Shown here: one piece after another, positions 53,481 to 63,212 of the stretch
Layout of the letters: each line of letters opens with the position of its first letter
Numbering within the stretch: the stretch's first letter is position 1
Origin: Metridium senile
Taxonomy: Eukaryota > Cnidaria > Anthozoa > Actiniaria > Metridiidae
Reading direction: 5' to 3'
Length of the DNA: 64,000 nt
Assembly (NCBI GenBank): GCA_949775045.1
Contig: OX459110.1
Location: 4,720,229 to 4,784,228, forward strand
Program-made: the position numbers and the translations under genes
The notes under the pieces: model-generated
The model's database searches: none
Told to the model about the DNA's origin: nothing
What the model saw: only the letters and a program-made list of their open reading frames with translations

Positions 53481-56400
53481 ATGGTTGAACACAATACAAT
53501 ACAAACATGGATGGACACAATACAATACAAACATGGATGGACACAATACAGTACAAACATGGATGGACACAACACAATACAAACATGGATGGACACAATA
53601 CAAACATGGATGGACACAATACAATACAAACATGGTTGGACACAATACAATACAAACATGGATGGACACAATACAATACAAACATGGATGGACACGATAC
53701 AATACAAACATGGATGGACACAATACAGTACAAACATGGTTGAACACAATACAGTACAAACATGGATGGACACAATACAATACAAACATGGATGGACACG
53801 ATACAGTACAAACATGGATGGACACAACACAATACAAACATGGATGGACACAATACAAACATGGTTGGACACGATACAATACAAACATGGATGGACACAA
53901 TACAATACAAACATGGATGGACACAATACAATACAAACATGGATGGACACAATACAGTACAAACATGGATGGACACAATACAGTACAAACATGGATGGAC
54001 ACAATACAAACATGGATGGACACGATACAATACAAACATGGATGGACACGATACAGTACAAACATGGATGGACACAACACAATACAAACATGGATGGACA
54101 CAATACAGTACAAACATGGATGGACACAATACAATACAAACATGGATGGACACAACACAATACAAACATGGATGGACACAATACAATACAAACATGGATG
54201 GACACAATACAGTACAAACATGGATGGACACAATACAGTACAAACATGGATGGACACAATACAAACATGGATGGACACGACACAATACAAACATGGATGG
54301 ACACGATACAGTACAAACATGGATGGACACAACACAATACAAACATGGATGGACACAATACAATACAAACATGGTTGGACACAATACAATACAAACATGG
54401 ATGGACACAATACAATACAAACATGGATGGACACGATACAATACAAACATGGATGGACACAATACAGTACAAACATGGTTGAACACAATACAATACAAAC
54501 ATGGATGGACACAATACAATACAAACATGGATGGACACGATACAGTACAAACATGGATGGACACAACACAATACAAACATGGATGGACACAATACAAACA
54601 TGGATGGACACAATACAATACAAACATGGTTGGACACAATACAATACAAACATGGATGGACACAATACAATACAAACATGGATGGACACGATACAATACA
54701 AACATGGATGGACACAATACAGTACAAACATGGTTGAACACAATACAATACAAACATGGATGGACACAATACAATACAAACATGGATGGACACGATACAG
54801 TACAAACATGGATGGACACAACACAATACAAACATGGATGGACACAATACAAACATGGTTGGACACGATACAATACAAACATGGATGGACACAATACAAT
54901 ACAAACATGGATGGACACAATACAGTACAAACATGGATGGACACAATACAGTACAAACATGGATGGACACAATACAGTACAAACATGGATGGACACAATA
55001 CAAACATGGATGGACACGATACAATACAAACATGGATGGACACGATACAGTACAAACATGGATGGACACAACACAATACAAACATGGATGGACACAATAC
55101 AGTACAAACATGGATGGACACAATACAATACAAACATGGATGGACACAACACAATACAAACATGGATGGACACAATACAATACAAACATGGATGGACACA
55201 ACACAATACAAACATGGATGGACACAATACAAACATGGTTGGACACGATACAATACAAACATGGATGGACACGATACAATACAAACATGGATGGACACAA
55301 TACAATAAAAACATGGATGGACACAATACAATACAAACATGGATGGACACAATACAGTACAAACATGGATGGACACAACACAATACAAACATGGATGGAC
55401 ACAATACAAACATGCTTGGACACGATACAATACAAACATGGATGGACACGATACAATACAAACATGGATGGACACAATACAATACAAACATGGATGGACA
55501 CGATACAATCCAAACATGGATGGACACAATACAAACATGGTTGGACACGATACAAAACAAACATGGATGGACACAACACAATACAAACATGGATGGACAC
55601 AATACAAACATGGTTGGACACGATACAATACAAACATGGATGGACACGATACAATACAAACATGGATGGACACAATACAATACAAACATGGATGGACACA
55701 ATACAATACAAACATGGATGGACACAATACAGTACAAACATGGATGGACACAATACAGTACAAACATGGATGGACACAATACAAACATGGATGGACACGA
55801 TACAATACAAACATGGATGGACACGATACAGTACAAACATGGATGGACACAACACAATACAAACATGGATGGACACAATACAATACAAACATGGTTGGAC
55901 ACGATACAATACAAACATGGATGGACACAACACAATACAAACATGGATGGACACAATACAAACATGGTTGGACACGATACAATACAAACATGGATGGACA
56001 CGATACAATACAAACATGGATGGACACAATACAATACAAACATGGATGGACACAATACAATACAAACATGGATGGACACAATACAGTACAAACATGGATG
56101 GACACAACACAATACAAACATGGATGGACACAATACAAACATGGTTGGACACGATACAATACAAACATGGATGGACACGATACAATACAAACATGGATGG
56201 ACACAATACAATACAAACATGGATGGACACAATACAATACAAACATGGATGGACACAACACAATACAAACATCGATGGACACAATACAAACATGGTTGGA
56301 CACGATACAATACAAACATGGATGGACACGATACAATACAAACATGGATGGACACAATACAATACAAACATGGATGGACACAATACAATACAAACATGGA

Positions 56401-59031
56401 TGGACACAATACAGTACAAACATGGATGGACACAACACAATACAAACATGGATGGACACAATACAAACATGCTTGGACACGATACAATACAAACATGGAT
56501 GGACACGATACAATACAAACATGGATGGACACAATACAATACAAACATGGATGGACACGATACAATACAAACATGGATGGACACAATACAAACATGGATG
56601 GACACGATACAATACAAACATGGATGGACACAATACAATACAAACATGGATGGACACAATACAATACAAACATGGATGGACACAATACAAACATGGATGG
56701 ACACGATACAATACAAACATGGATGGACACAATACAATACAAACATGGATGGACACAATACAATACAAACATGGATGGACACAATACAGTACAAACATGG
56801 ATGGACACAATACAATACAAACATGGATGGACAGGATACAATACAAACATGGATGGACACAATACAATACAAACATGGATGGACACGATACAATACAAAC
56901 ATGGATGGACACAATACAAACATGGATGGACACAATACAATACAAACATGGATGGACACAATACAATACAAACATGGATGGACACAATACAAACATGGAT
57001 GGACACAATACAGTACAAACATGGATGGACACGATACAATACAAACATGGATGGACACAACACAATACAAACATGGATGGACACAATACAAACATGGTTG
57101 GACACGATACAATACAAACATGGATGGACACGATACAATACAAACATGGATGGACACAATACAATACAAACATGGATGGACACAATACAATACAAACATG
57201 GATGGACACAATACAGTACAAACATGGATGGACACAACACAATACAAACATGGATGGACACAATACAAACATGGTTGGACACGATACAATACAAACATGG
57301 ATGGACACGATACAATACAAACATGGATGGACACAATACAATACAAACATGGATGGACACAATACAATACAAACATGGATGGACACAATACAGTACAAAC
57401 ATGGATGGACACAATACAATACAAACATGGATGGACACAACACAATACAAACATGGATGGACACAATACAAACATGGATGGACACAATACAATACAAACA
57501 TGGATGGACACAACACAATACAAACATGGATGGACACAATACAAACATGGTTGGACACGATACAATACAAACATGGATGGACACGATACAATACAAACAT
57601 GGATGGACACAATACAATACAAACATGGATGGACACAATACAATACAAACATGGATGGACACAATACAATACAAACATGGATGGACACAATACAATACAA
57701 ACATGGATGGACACAATACAGTACAAACATGGATGGACACAATACAGTACAAACATGGATGGACACAATACAAACATGGATGGACACAATACAATACAAA
57801 CATGGATGGACACGATACAATACAAACATGGATGGACACAATACAAACATGGATGGACACGATACAATACAAACATGGATGGACACAATACAATACAAAC
57901 ATGGATGGACACAATACAATACAAACATGGATGGACACAATACAAACATGGATGGACACGATACAATACAAACATGGATGGACACAATACAATACAAACA
58001 TGGATGGACACAATACAATACAAACATGGATGGACACAATACAGTACAAACATGGATGGACACAATACAATACAAACATGGATGGACACGATACAATACA
58101 AACATGGATGGACACAATACAATACAAACATGGATGGACACGATACAATACAAACATGGATGGACACAATACAATACAAACATGGATGGACACAATACAA
58201 TACAAACATGGATGGACACAATACAAACATGGATGGACACAATACAGTACAAACATGGATGGACACGATACAATACAAACATGGATGGACACAATACAAT
58301 ACAAACATGGATGGACACAATACAATACAAACATGGATGGACACAACACAATACAAACATGGATGGACACAACACAATACAAACATGGATGGACACGATA
58401 CAATACAAACATGGATGGACACAACACAATACAAACATGGATGGACACAATACAAACATGGTTGGACACGATACAATACAAACATGGATGGACACGATAC
58501 AATACAAACATGGATGGACACAACACAATACAAACATGGATGGACACAATACAAACATGGATGGACACGATACAATACAAACATGGATGGACACGATACA
58601 ATACAAACATGGATGGACACGATACAATACAAACTTGGATGGACACAATACAATACAAACATGGATGGACACAACACAATACAAACATGGATGGACACAA
58701 TACAAACATGGTTAGACACGATACAATACAAACATGGATGGACACGATACAATACAAACATGGATGGACACAACACAATACAAACATGGATGGACACAAT
58801 ACAAACATGGATGGACACGATACAATACAAACATGGATGGACACGATACAATACAAACATGGATGGACACGATACAATACAAACATGGATGGACACAATA
58901 CAATACAAACATGGATGGACACAATACAATACAAACATGGATGGACACAACACAATACAAACATGGATGGACACAATACAATACAAACATGGATGGACAC
59001 AATACAGTACAAACATGGATGGACACAACAC

Positions 59032-59040
59032 AATACAAAC
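59032..59040. repeat. Left 9-bp target-site duplication, AATACAAAC
   Basis: The last nine bases of the left array abut the first base of the inserted element. The same nine bases follow the element at 60663-60671. Without an insertion, AATACAAAC should be followed by ATGGATGG. Instead the array resumes by repeating AATACAAAC, as a 9-bp staggered cut would produce. AATACAAAC is part of every unit, so only its exact register, not its sequence, is informative. Confidence 0.65.
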
Positions 59041-59096
59041 TAGTCTCCTCCGCAGGCAACTATTTTCCTATTATTTCCGTTTTGGGCTTCCTGTGT
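59041..59096 (+). repeat. Left terminal inverted repeat of the insertion
   Basis: It consists of a conserved outer 18 bp (TAGTCTCCTCCGCAGGCA), a diverged AT-rich spacer, and a conserved 13-bp block GGGCTTCCTGTGT at 59084-59096. The partner is 60598-60662. Similarity ends at the first T: the base outside is C on the left and T on the reverse-complemented right, which fixes the element boundary. Confidence 0.7.
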
Positions 59097-59349
59097 TAAT
59101 TACATGGTAGGACGCGAGGAGACTGGAAGCCAATAAGAGGATTAGGATGGAGCGGAGTTGCCTGCCAAAAATCGAAGTGTTTGGACCGGAGACTTCACCT
59201 CATGGACCAGTGACTGGACCGAGGGTCCCCTGGGGAGGTTTTGTTGATAGGAAATAATGACGGTAGTCCCCTCGGGAATACTTTATACACATGTTCTTTT
59301 CACTTAAATATAGTAAAACAAAAGCGCCAATTTTAAGTAATAATTACAG

Positions 59350-59595
59350 ACAAACATTTAGAGAAGTTAAAGAAAAAAACATCGAGATTGAAAGCAAGGA
59401 AGCAGAGCTGGTATCTCTATTACGACAAAAAGACCAAATCCTTCGATCGAACATTTGTGCTTAGCCGATGGTAAACGAGACACGGCGGAAGAATCTGAAT
59501 TACAAGAAAAATCCAAAGAGTTAGCTGATAACAAAGGCATTGAACGATGGTCATTACTACTCCTGGAGGGACAAGATCCACAAGATCGTTGGTAA
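59350..59595 (+). pseudogene. Frameshifted coiled-coil coding fragment inside the transposon
   Basis: A splice-acceptor-like TAATTACAG precedes 59350. The frame reads QTFREVKEKNIEIESK then EAELVSLLRQKDQILR, rich in E, K, L and I with heptad-like spacing as in a coiled coil, and stops at a TAG near 59461. In another frame, from about 59453, reading continues as LADGKRDTAEESELQEK, then KELADNKGIERW, and ends at TAA 59593-59595. Read together across one frameshift the two halves make about 80 residues of soluble, charged, coiled-coil-like protein. I do not recognise the family. It may be an exon piece captured by the element, as happens in Pack-MULEs, or a relic of the element's own protein. An 84-codon frame on the opposite strand is a shadow. 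Confidence 0.4.
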
Positions 59596-59627
59596 TGGCG
59601 CCGGCCGGTTATGACGCTCAAAGTTCA

Positions 59628-59915
59628 AACTCAAAGTTCGGGTCGAACTGACTTCATGCTTCGCTTATTGGCAACGCTACCGAAAAACACTGCTCAAAAA
59701 TCATTCTTTTTGAACTTCTTTTTAATAAAACTCCATCGCAATGGTTTATTAAAAATACCTATGACAGTTTAATTGAGTAAACTACGATATTATTTAGATA
59801 GAAGTTCGTGTGTATTTACAACTCAAAGTTCGGGTCGAATTATAACATAACGGCTTTTCATGATCGCTTTGTCAGACGCTTTTACGACGATCGACCCAAA
59901 AATCATTCTTTCGAT
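59628..59915 (+). repeat. Diverged direct repeat inside the insertion
   Basis: AACTCAAAGTTCGGGTCGAA occurs at 59628-59647 and again from 59820, 192 bp later. Each copy is followed after 50-80 bp by AAAAATCATTCTTT (near 59697 and near 59901). The sequence between is poorly conserved, so this looks like an old duplication of roughly 190 bp, possibly sub-terminal repeats of the element. Confidence 0.6.
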
Positions 59916-60597
59916 TACACGAAAAAAGTATAATCACACAATCTTTATTAAGTCTTTATTAATAGTTCACTAGTTCAGTGGATCATTTGGAATGTATGTT
60001 AGAAGAAATCATATAAGACATATAATTCGATGCGGGTTGAACTAGCGGATACCATTCCTTCGACGAAGCTAACCTCGCTCGATGCTTGGAGGTGTATTTC
60101 CCTCAACTGAACTCCTTTCCATCCTCTCCAATTCTACTTTAACTTTAGGTCCACTTAAAGATCGGTAAGGTACTTGTTCGACTCAAGATCTCTTGGCTCT
60201 ATGGTCGACCATTTCTTCTCGTCTAGTAACAGTTGTACACACAAAGTTTACGGAACGTAAAAAAAACACTAAATTTACGGCGGCTTCGAAACTGTTAACG
60301 GCATTGAGAGAAGATTCGATACCGCAGCCCTTAACGTAAAAAGTTTTAGCGTTACTTAAGTCGTACGAAGGTAAAGTAGCAAGTTTTTCTAGTGTTAATT
60401 TTCGACAAGAGTTTGTTCTGACGCTTTCATGTTGTTGTCAGCTTGTCAACGAACAACTCAACTCCAACCTATCCCCCCCTACGGCAGTCATTTGTATGCG
60501 CGGCCATATGCGCAGAAGGTCAAGACCTTGTCGAATTTCGGCAGGCATCCCCTCTCTTCTCTTCTCTCCTCCTCATTCTCCCTCGGCCCGCCCGTTG

Positions 60598-60662
60598 ACA
60601 CAGGAAGCCCAGAAATCCGAAAAATCCGATAACTTGGGAAGGGATGCCTGCGGAGGAGGCTA
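60598..60662 (-). repeat. Right terminal inverted repeat of the insertion
   Basis: It is the inverse of the left end: ACACAGGAAGCCC at 60598-60610 and TGCCTGCGGAGGAGGCTA at 60645-60662, separated by a diverged spacer about 10 bp longer than on the left. Beyond it, inward, TTTCGGCAGGCATCCCC echoes the GCAGGCA core. Confidence 0.7.
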
Positions 60663-61239
60663 AATACAAACATGGATGGACACAATACAAACATGGATGG
60701 ACACGATACAATACAAACATGGATGGACACAATACAGTACAAACATGGATGGACACAACACAATACAAACATGGATGGACACAATACAAACATGGATGGA
60801 CACAATACAATACAAACATGGATGGACACAATACAATACAAACATGGATGGACACAACACAATACAAACATGGATGGACACAATACAATACAAACATGGA
60901 TGGACACAATACAAACATGGATGGACACAATACAATACAAACATGGATGGACACAATACAATACAAACATGGATGGACACAATACAAACATGGATGGACA
61001 CAATACAATACAAACATGGATGGACACGATACAATACAAACATGGATGGACACAACACAATACAAACATGGATGGACACAATACAATACAAACATGGATG
61101 GACACAATACAGTACAAACATGGATGGACACAACACAATACAAACATGGATGGACACAATACAAACATGGTTGGACACGATACAATACAATACAAACATG
61201 GATGGACACAACACAATTCAATACAATTGGACACAATAA
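60663..61239 (+). repeat. Minisatellite array continued, with decaying right end
   Basis: After the insertion the same 26/21-bp units resume in the same orientation, beginning with the second AATACAAAC copy (60663-60671). About 22 units follow. One unit near 61183 has an additional AATAC pentamer (31 bp). The final units are degenerate (CACAATTCAATAC, then CAATTGGACACAATAAG) and the array stops near 61239. This is the true right edge of the satellite. Confidence 0.95.
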
Positions 61240-61243
61240 GTTT

Positions 61244-61378
61244 GGCGGGATGCGGGATTTGCCATTTTTTGATGGTGAGATTCGGGATCTGAGATAAAAT
61301 CAGAACGGGATGCGGGATTAAGAGTTGTGGGCGGGATGGCGGGATTTCAAATAAAAACGAGCGGGATAGCGGGATCAG
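61244..61378 (+). repeat. Degenerate CGGGAT-rich repeat abutting the array
   Basis: Nine CGGGAT motifs occur in 135 bp, mostly paired as GCGGGATGCGGGATTT-like doublets separated by AT-rich spacers of about 15-30 bp. It begins within five bases of the last satellite unit. The composition is unlike the satellite. It may be a separate interspersed repeat or the original insertion context of the array. Confidence 0.75.
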
Positions 61379-62357
61379 GAAAGCCCTATGACTCGTGGAT
61401 GCTATTCGAAAGAAATATCTGATACTTCTAGTATAAACTGACTCTTTCAAACTCAAAAAATCCATCATTGACTTGATTTGAACAAATGACCTCATTATTA
61501 TAAATATTCTTATCACTTTGAGTGTAAATGTAAAATACAAAAAACGGTTTGAAGATCATCATTTCAGCTTTAAAATCTATATATACATGTCATATGTTGA
61601 CAATGTTCTTTATAAGGCTATATCGATATTTGAAGTAAGAGCATTATCGGGGTGCTATACTTTTTATGATTCTCTATCCCATACGTCAAGAATTTTGAAT
61701 GAACTATGTGTGCACGTGATTGTGTCGTATGCAGTGGGAGATTTGTGCTTTAATAACGATGAAAAAATGCTAGGCGCTCTGTTGTTTAGCTAGAGCTACA
61801 AAATACCGTACGAATTAAACAAATTCAAATAAATACAACATTATATATATAGTTAGTGTACACTGTTTTATTATTTCAATAGCCACATACACGTGTAGGT
61901 TTTACAGCGAATACATGCTTGAAGTTGATTCATTTCCCTGAGTTATTCTATTTCACCCCTACAAATTTACGACCCGTTTACATGTAAGTAATTGCCCCTA
62001 GAGGATAGAGGAAGACACTACACCAACTAGAGATTAATTAAGATGAAGAGACACATTGTGGTTTATTAATCTGAAAAAAAAAAAGGATTATTATTAGCAA
62101 TAAAGATACCGTGGTTTTAGGTGCATCGAACATTGCATGAAACATTGCATATTTACGTTTGACTGGTCAAAGTCGGAAATGGACGGAATCGATTATATGT
62201 TTTTTTAGATAAAAGATCAAACATAAGTTTGACGTTGATATGCCATATAAAGAACAAAGAAGTTTCTTTTTTGTTTGATGGGAAATGTCGTGTTACTTTT
62301 TAAAATAGCTAGCATCGGAAATATTGCATCCAAACATTCCAAACAATTTTTTTACAG
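61379..62357. other. AT-rich unique DNA, no gene established
   Basis: Nothing here is firmly recognised. A 91-codon frame ending with TAG at 61791-61793, followed by AATAAA at 61828-61833, could be a terminal exon, but it has only a TTG start and no known motif. An A11 tract lies near 62073. A pyrimidine-rich acceptor (seven T then ACAG) ends the interval at 62357. Confidence 0.5.
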
Positions 62358-62602
62358 TCCTCCTTAAAGAAACGCTTGCTACGGAGGCAAGACTTGATGA
62401 TCCTCACAACATGTCAGATCTTAAAAGTTCAATGATCACATATCAGCATGCACCGCGTGAAAGACTGAATTCCGTGGACCATGAACATCGCATATTCAGA
62501 CATTTTGATATCTTTTACGATATGATTGAGTATTACGCCATTACTAAATCGTTTAACGTTTTGTTTGATTTGTTTTCTCGTAATATGACTGACTGCGAAT
62601 AA
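62358..62602 (+). CDS. Possible 3' terminal exon, unknown protein
   Basis: The exon follows a strong acceptor, seven T residues then ACAG at 62347-62357, and reads for about 81 codons to TAA at 62600-62602. An AATAAA signal lies 19 bp beyond the stop. The frame enters with two bases of a split codon (phase 1). The peptide begins LLKETLATEARLDDPHN, contains RERLNSVDHEHRIFRHF and ends NVLFDLFSRNMTDCE. It is mixed charged and aromatic, with no signal peptide or membrane segment, and I recognise no domain. Acceptor, stop and polyadenylation signal in the right order support a real last exon of a plus-strand gene whose other exons I could not find upstream. It could also be a chance open frame. 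Confidence 0.35.
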
Positions 62603-62620
62603 TTATAAAACTCAAATCAA

Positions 62621-62626
62621 AATAAA
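62621..62626 (+). promoter_or_regulatory. AATAAA polyadenylation signal
   Basis: A canonical hexamer 19 bp past the stop of the candidate terminal exon at 62358-62602. Taken alone it is weak evidence in AT-rich DNA. Confidence 0.35.
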
Positions 62627-62739
62627 CAACGCAAGGCATGCTGGTAAGTGACCATGGGTCTCTAAATCACGATAAAACATGCACATTCATTATCTGTGTA
62701 TTACTACAAAAATACCAAATATTATATATAGCAAATAAA

Positions 62740-62780
62740 CAGGGGCAGATCCAGATATTTGTCAGGGAGGTGTCCCAATA
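62740..62780 (+). mobile_element. hAT-type MITE end, truncated
   Basis: The stretch starts CAGGGGCAGATCCAGA and continues with a GGAGGTGTCCC run. From memory this matches the CAGGGGCGGATCCAGG-type termini common in hAT-derived MITEs of marine animals. No matching inverse terminus was found within the window, so only one end remains. Confidence 0.35.
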
Positions 62781-62804
62781 TCAAATGAAGGGCTCTTAAG
62801 GTGA

Positions 62805-62886
62805 TAGGGGGTGTCCGGTCCATGAATGTCTTAAAAATAGGGGTAGTTGCGGCGCTAAGGTCCGGTGCCTGATAGGACACCCCCTA
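62805..62886. mobile_element. 82-bp inverted-repeat mini-element
   Basis: Perfect 12-bp terminal inverted repeats: TAGGGGGTGTCC at 62805-62816 and GGACACCCCCTA at 62875-62886. No convincing target-site duplication was found. It would lie in the intron downstream of the minus-strand exon at 62927-63073 and probably derives from a MITE. Confidence 0.55.
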
Positions 62887-62926
62887 GATTCTTCCTGATC
62901 AAATTGTAATTTACTCTTATACATAC

Positions 62927-63073
62927 CGAGTTCATAAACAAAAATGGTGTTTGCGCCCCCAGCACAGTAAGGTTCGTCAGATGCACAAACTCTGTAGTTC
63001 TTGTCATAGCAATTATTTGAAGGTTTCAATAAGTACGTAAGAGTCGGTCTAGGTATGCCGCTCCAGCATTCTC
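62927..63073 (-). CDS. Internal exon, cysteine-rich extracellular-type domain
   Basis: On the minus strand an acceptor (TTATAATTACAG) borders 63073 and a donor (GTATGTATAAG) follows 62927, enclosing 147 bp, that is 49 codons in phase 1-1. The split first codon is Gly if the preceding exon ends in G, giving GECWSGIPRPTLTYLL, then KPSNNCYDKNYRVCASDEPY, then CAGGANTIFVYEL. From memory the pattern GECWSG, NC, C, CxG, N-F-VYEL is a recurrent small cysteine-rich module in predicted secreted or membrane proteins of corals, anemones and molluscs. The four cysteines (ECW, NCY, VCA, YCA) probably form disulfides. Symmetric phase 1-1 exons are typical of shuffled extracellular domains. Flanking exons are outside the window or not recognised. 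Frames extending past the donor are intronic. Confidence 0.6.
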
Positions 63074-63134
63074 CTGTAATTATAAATAGTTACATCAGGC
63101 AACTTGAAACTATTCACTATTAGTATAAATACGC

Positions 63135-63201
63135 AGGTGATTATAGAAAATCGCGCGCGCTGATTGGTTTGCTATCTCGGATTATCAGCCGATAATCACC
63201 T
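63135..63201 (+). promoter_or_regulatory. Palindromic promoter-like segment with inverted CCAAT box
   Basis: It is bounded by AGGTGATTAT (63135-63144) and its exact inverse ATAATCACCT (63192-63201). Inside are GCGCGCGC, an inverted CCAAT box (ATTGG, 63163-63167) and a hairpin GATTATC-AGCC-GATAATC (63180-63197). The segment ends 11 bp before the ATG at 63213. Position and CCAAT/GC content suggest a promoter for the exon that follows. Confidence 0.45.
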
Positions 63202-63212
63202 CTTCGGACAAA

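Larger units (their letters stand above)
1..59040 (+). repeat. Giant 26-bp minisatellite array (left end outside window)
   Basis: About 2,300 head-to-tail units (estimate from array length and mean unit size), all in one orientation. The consensus is a GGATGGACAC block, then AATAC twice, then AAACAT. Units are mostly 26 bp, with a minority of 21-bp units lacking one AATAC pentamer. The plus strand is about half A and only about 15% T (13 A, 4 T, 4 G, 5 C per unit). Recurrent variants are GGTTGG, GGTTGAAC, CACGATAC, CACAACAC, CACGACAC and CAGTAC. Rare private variants (ACATAAATGG, GATAAAATAC, ACATTGATGG, CACATTACAAAC, GGACATAATAC, GGACAGGATAC, GTTTGAAC) mark individual segments and recur at fixed higher-order spacings. 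The consensus has no stop triplet on either strand, so long open frames are expected here without coding function. The array starts before base 1, so its full size is unknown. Confidence 0.98.
59041..60662. mobile_element. 1622-bp DNA-transposon-like insertion (Mutator-like, non-autonomous)
   Basis: This is non-satellite DNA that splits the array. The left end reads TAGTCTCCTCCGCAGGCA and the reverse complement of the right end reads TAGCCTCCTCCGCAGGCA (17 of 18 identical). A second conserved block, GGGCTTCCTGTGT, lies at 59084-59096, with its reverse complement at 60598-60610. Weaker similarity continues inward (GCCTGCC near 59160 and its partner near 60540). Flanking AATACAAAC repeats give a 9-bp target-site duplication. 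Long patchy inverted ends with 8-11 bp duplications are typical of Mutator-like elements. No transposase is visible, so it would depend on an autonomous relative. P, hAT or Merlin elements also make 8-9 bp duplications and remain possible. The interior (59596-60597) holds a diverged direct repeat and otherwise no recognisable coding sequence; the 67-codon frame at 60429-60632 has no coding support. Confidence 0.65.

Noticed and set aside
42359..53488. Plus-strand open frame of 3,709 codons (and many like it)
   Set aside because: Same cause. Frames begin at ATGGATGG units and end at sporadic TGA or TAA variants, and parallel frames are open over the same DNA.
1..59040. CRISPR array
   Set aside because: There are no unique spacers; repeats are contiguous and vary only at fixed positions. 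The surrounding DNA is eukaryotic.
59367..59621. 84-codon minus-strand frame
   Set aside because: It is the complement of the coiled-coil fragment on the plus strand, has no recognisable motif, and lies inside the transposon.
60429..60632. 67-codon plus-strand frame
   Set aside because: It overlaps the right inverted repeat, has low-complexity Ser/Leu composition from a CTCTTCT tract, and shows no splice or domain support.
59041..60662. Two independent satellite arrays separated by unique DNA
   Set aside because: The inverted ends and the 9-bp duplication explain the gap as one insertion into one array of constant orientation.
59041..60662. Helitron or pearl-type element containing the satellite as its core
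   Set aside because: Helitrons lack terminal inverted repeats and target-site duplications. Although CTAG and CTAA occur at the junctions, no terminal hairpin was found.
60488..61540. 350-codon minus-strand frame
   Set aside because: It runs through the inverted repeat, satellite and CGGGAT repeat, and is open only because those repeats lack stops.
61518..61793. 91-codon plus-strand frame
   Set aside because: It has only a TTG start and no recognisable domain; the AATAAA downstream is not enough in AT-rich DNA. It is mentioned in the regional entry only.
62796..62926. Extension of the minus-strand exon frame past its donor
   Set aside because: The GTATGT donor at 62926 ends the exon, and the rest is the inverted-repeat mini-element and intron.
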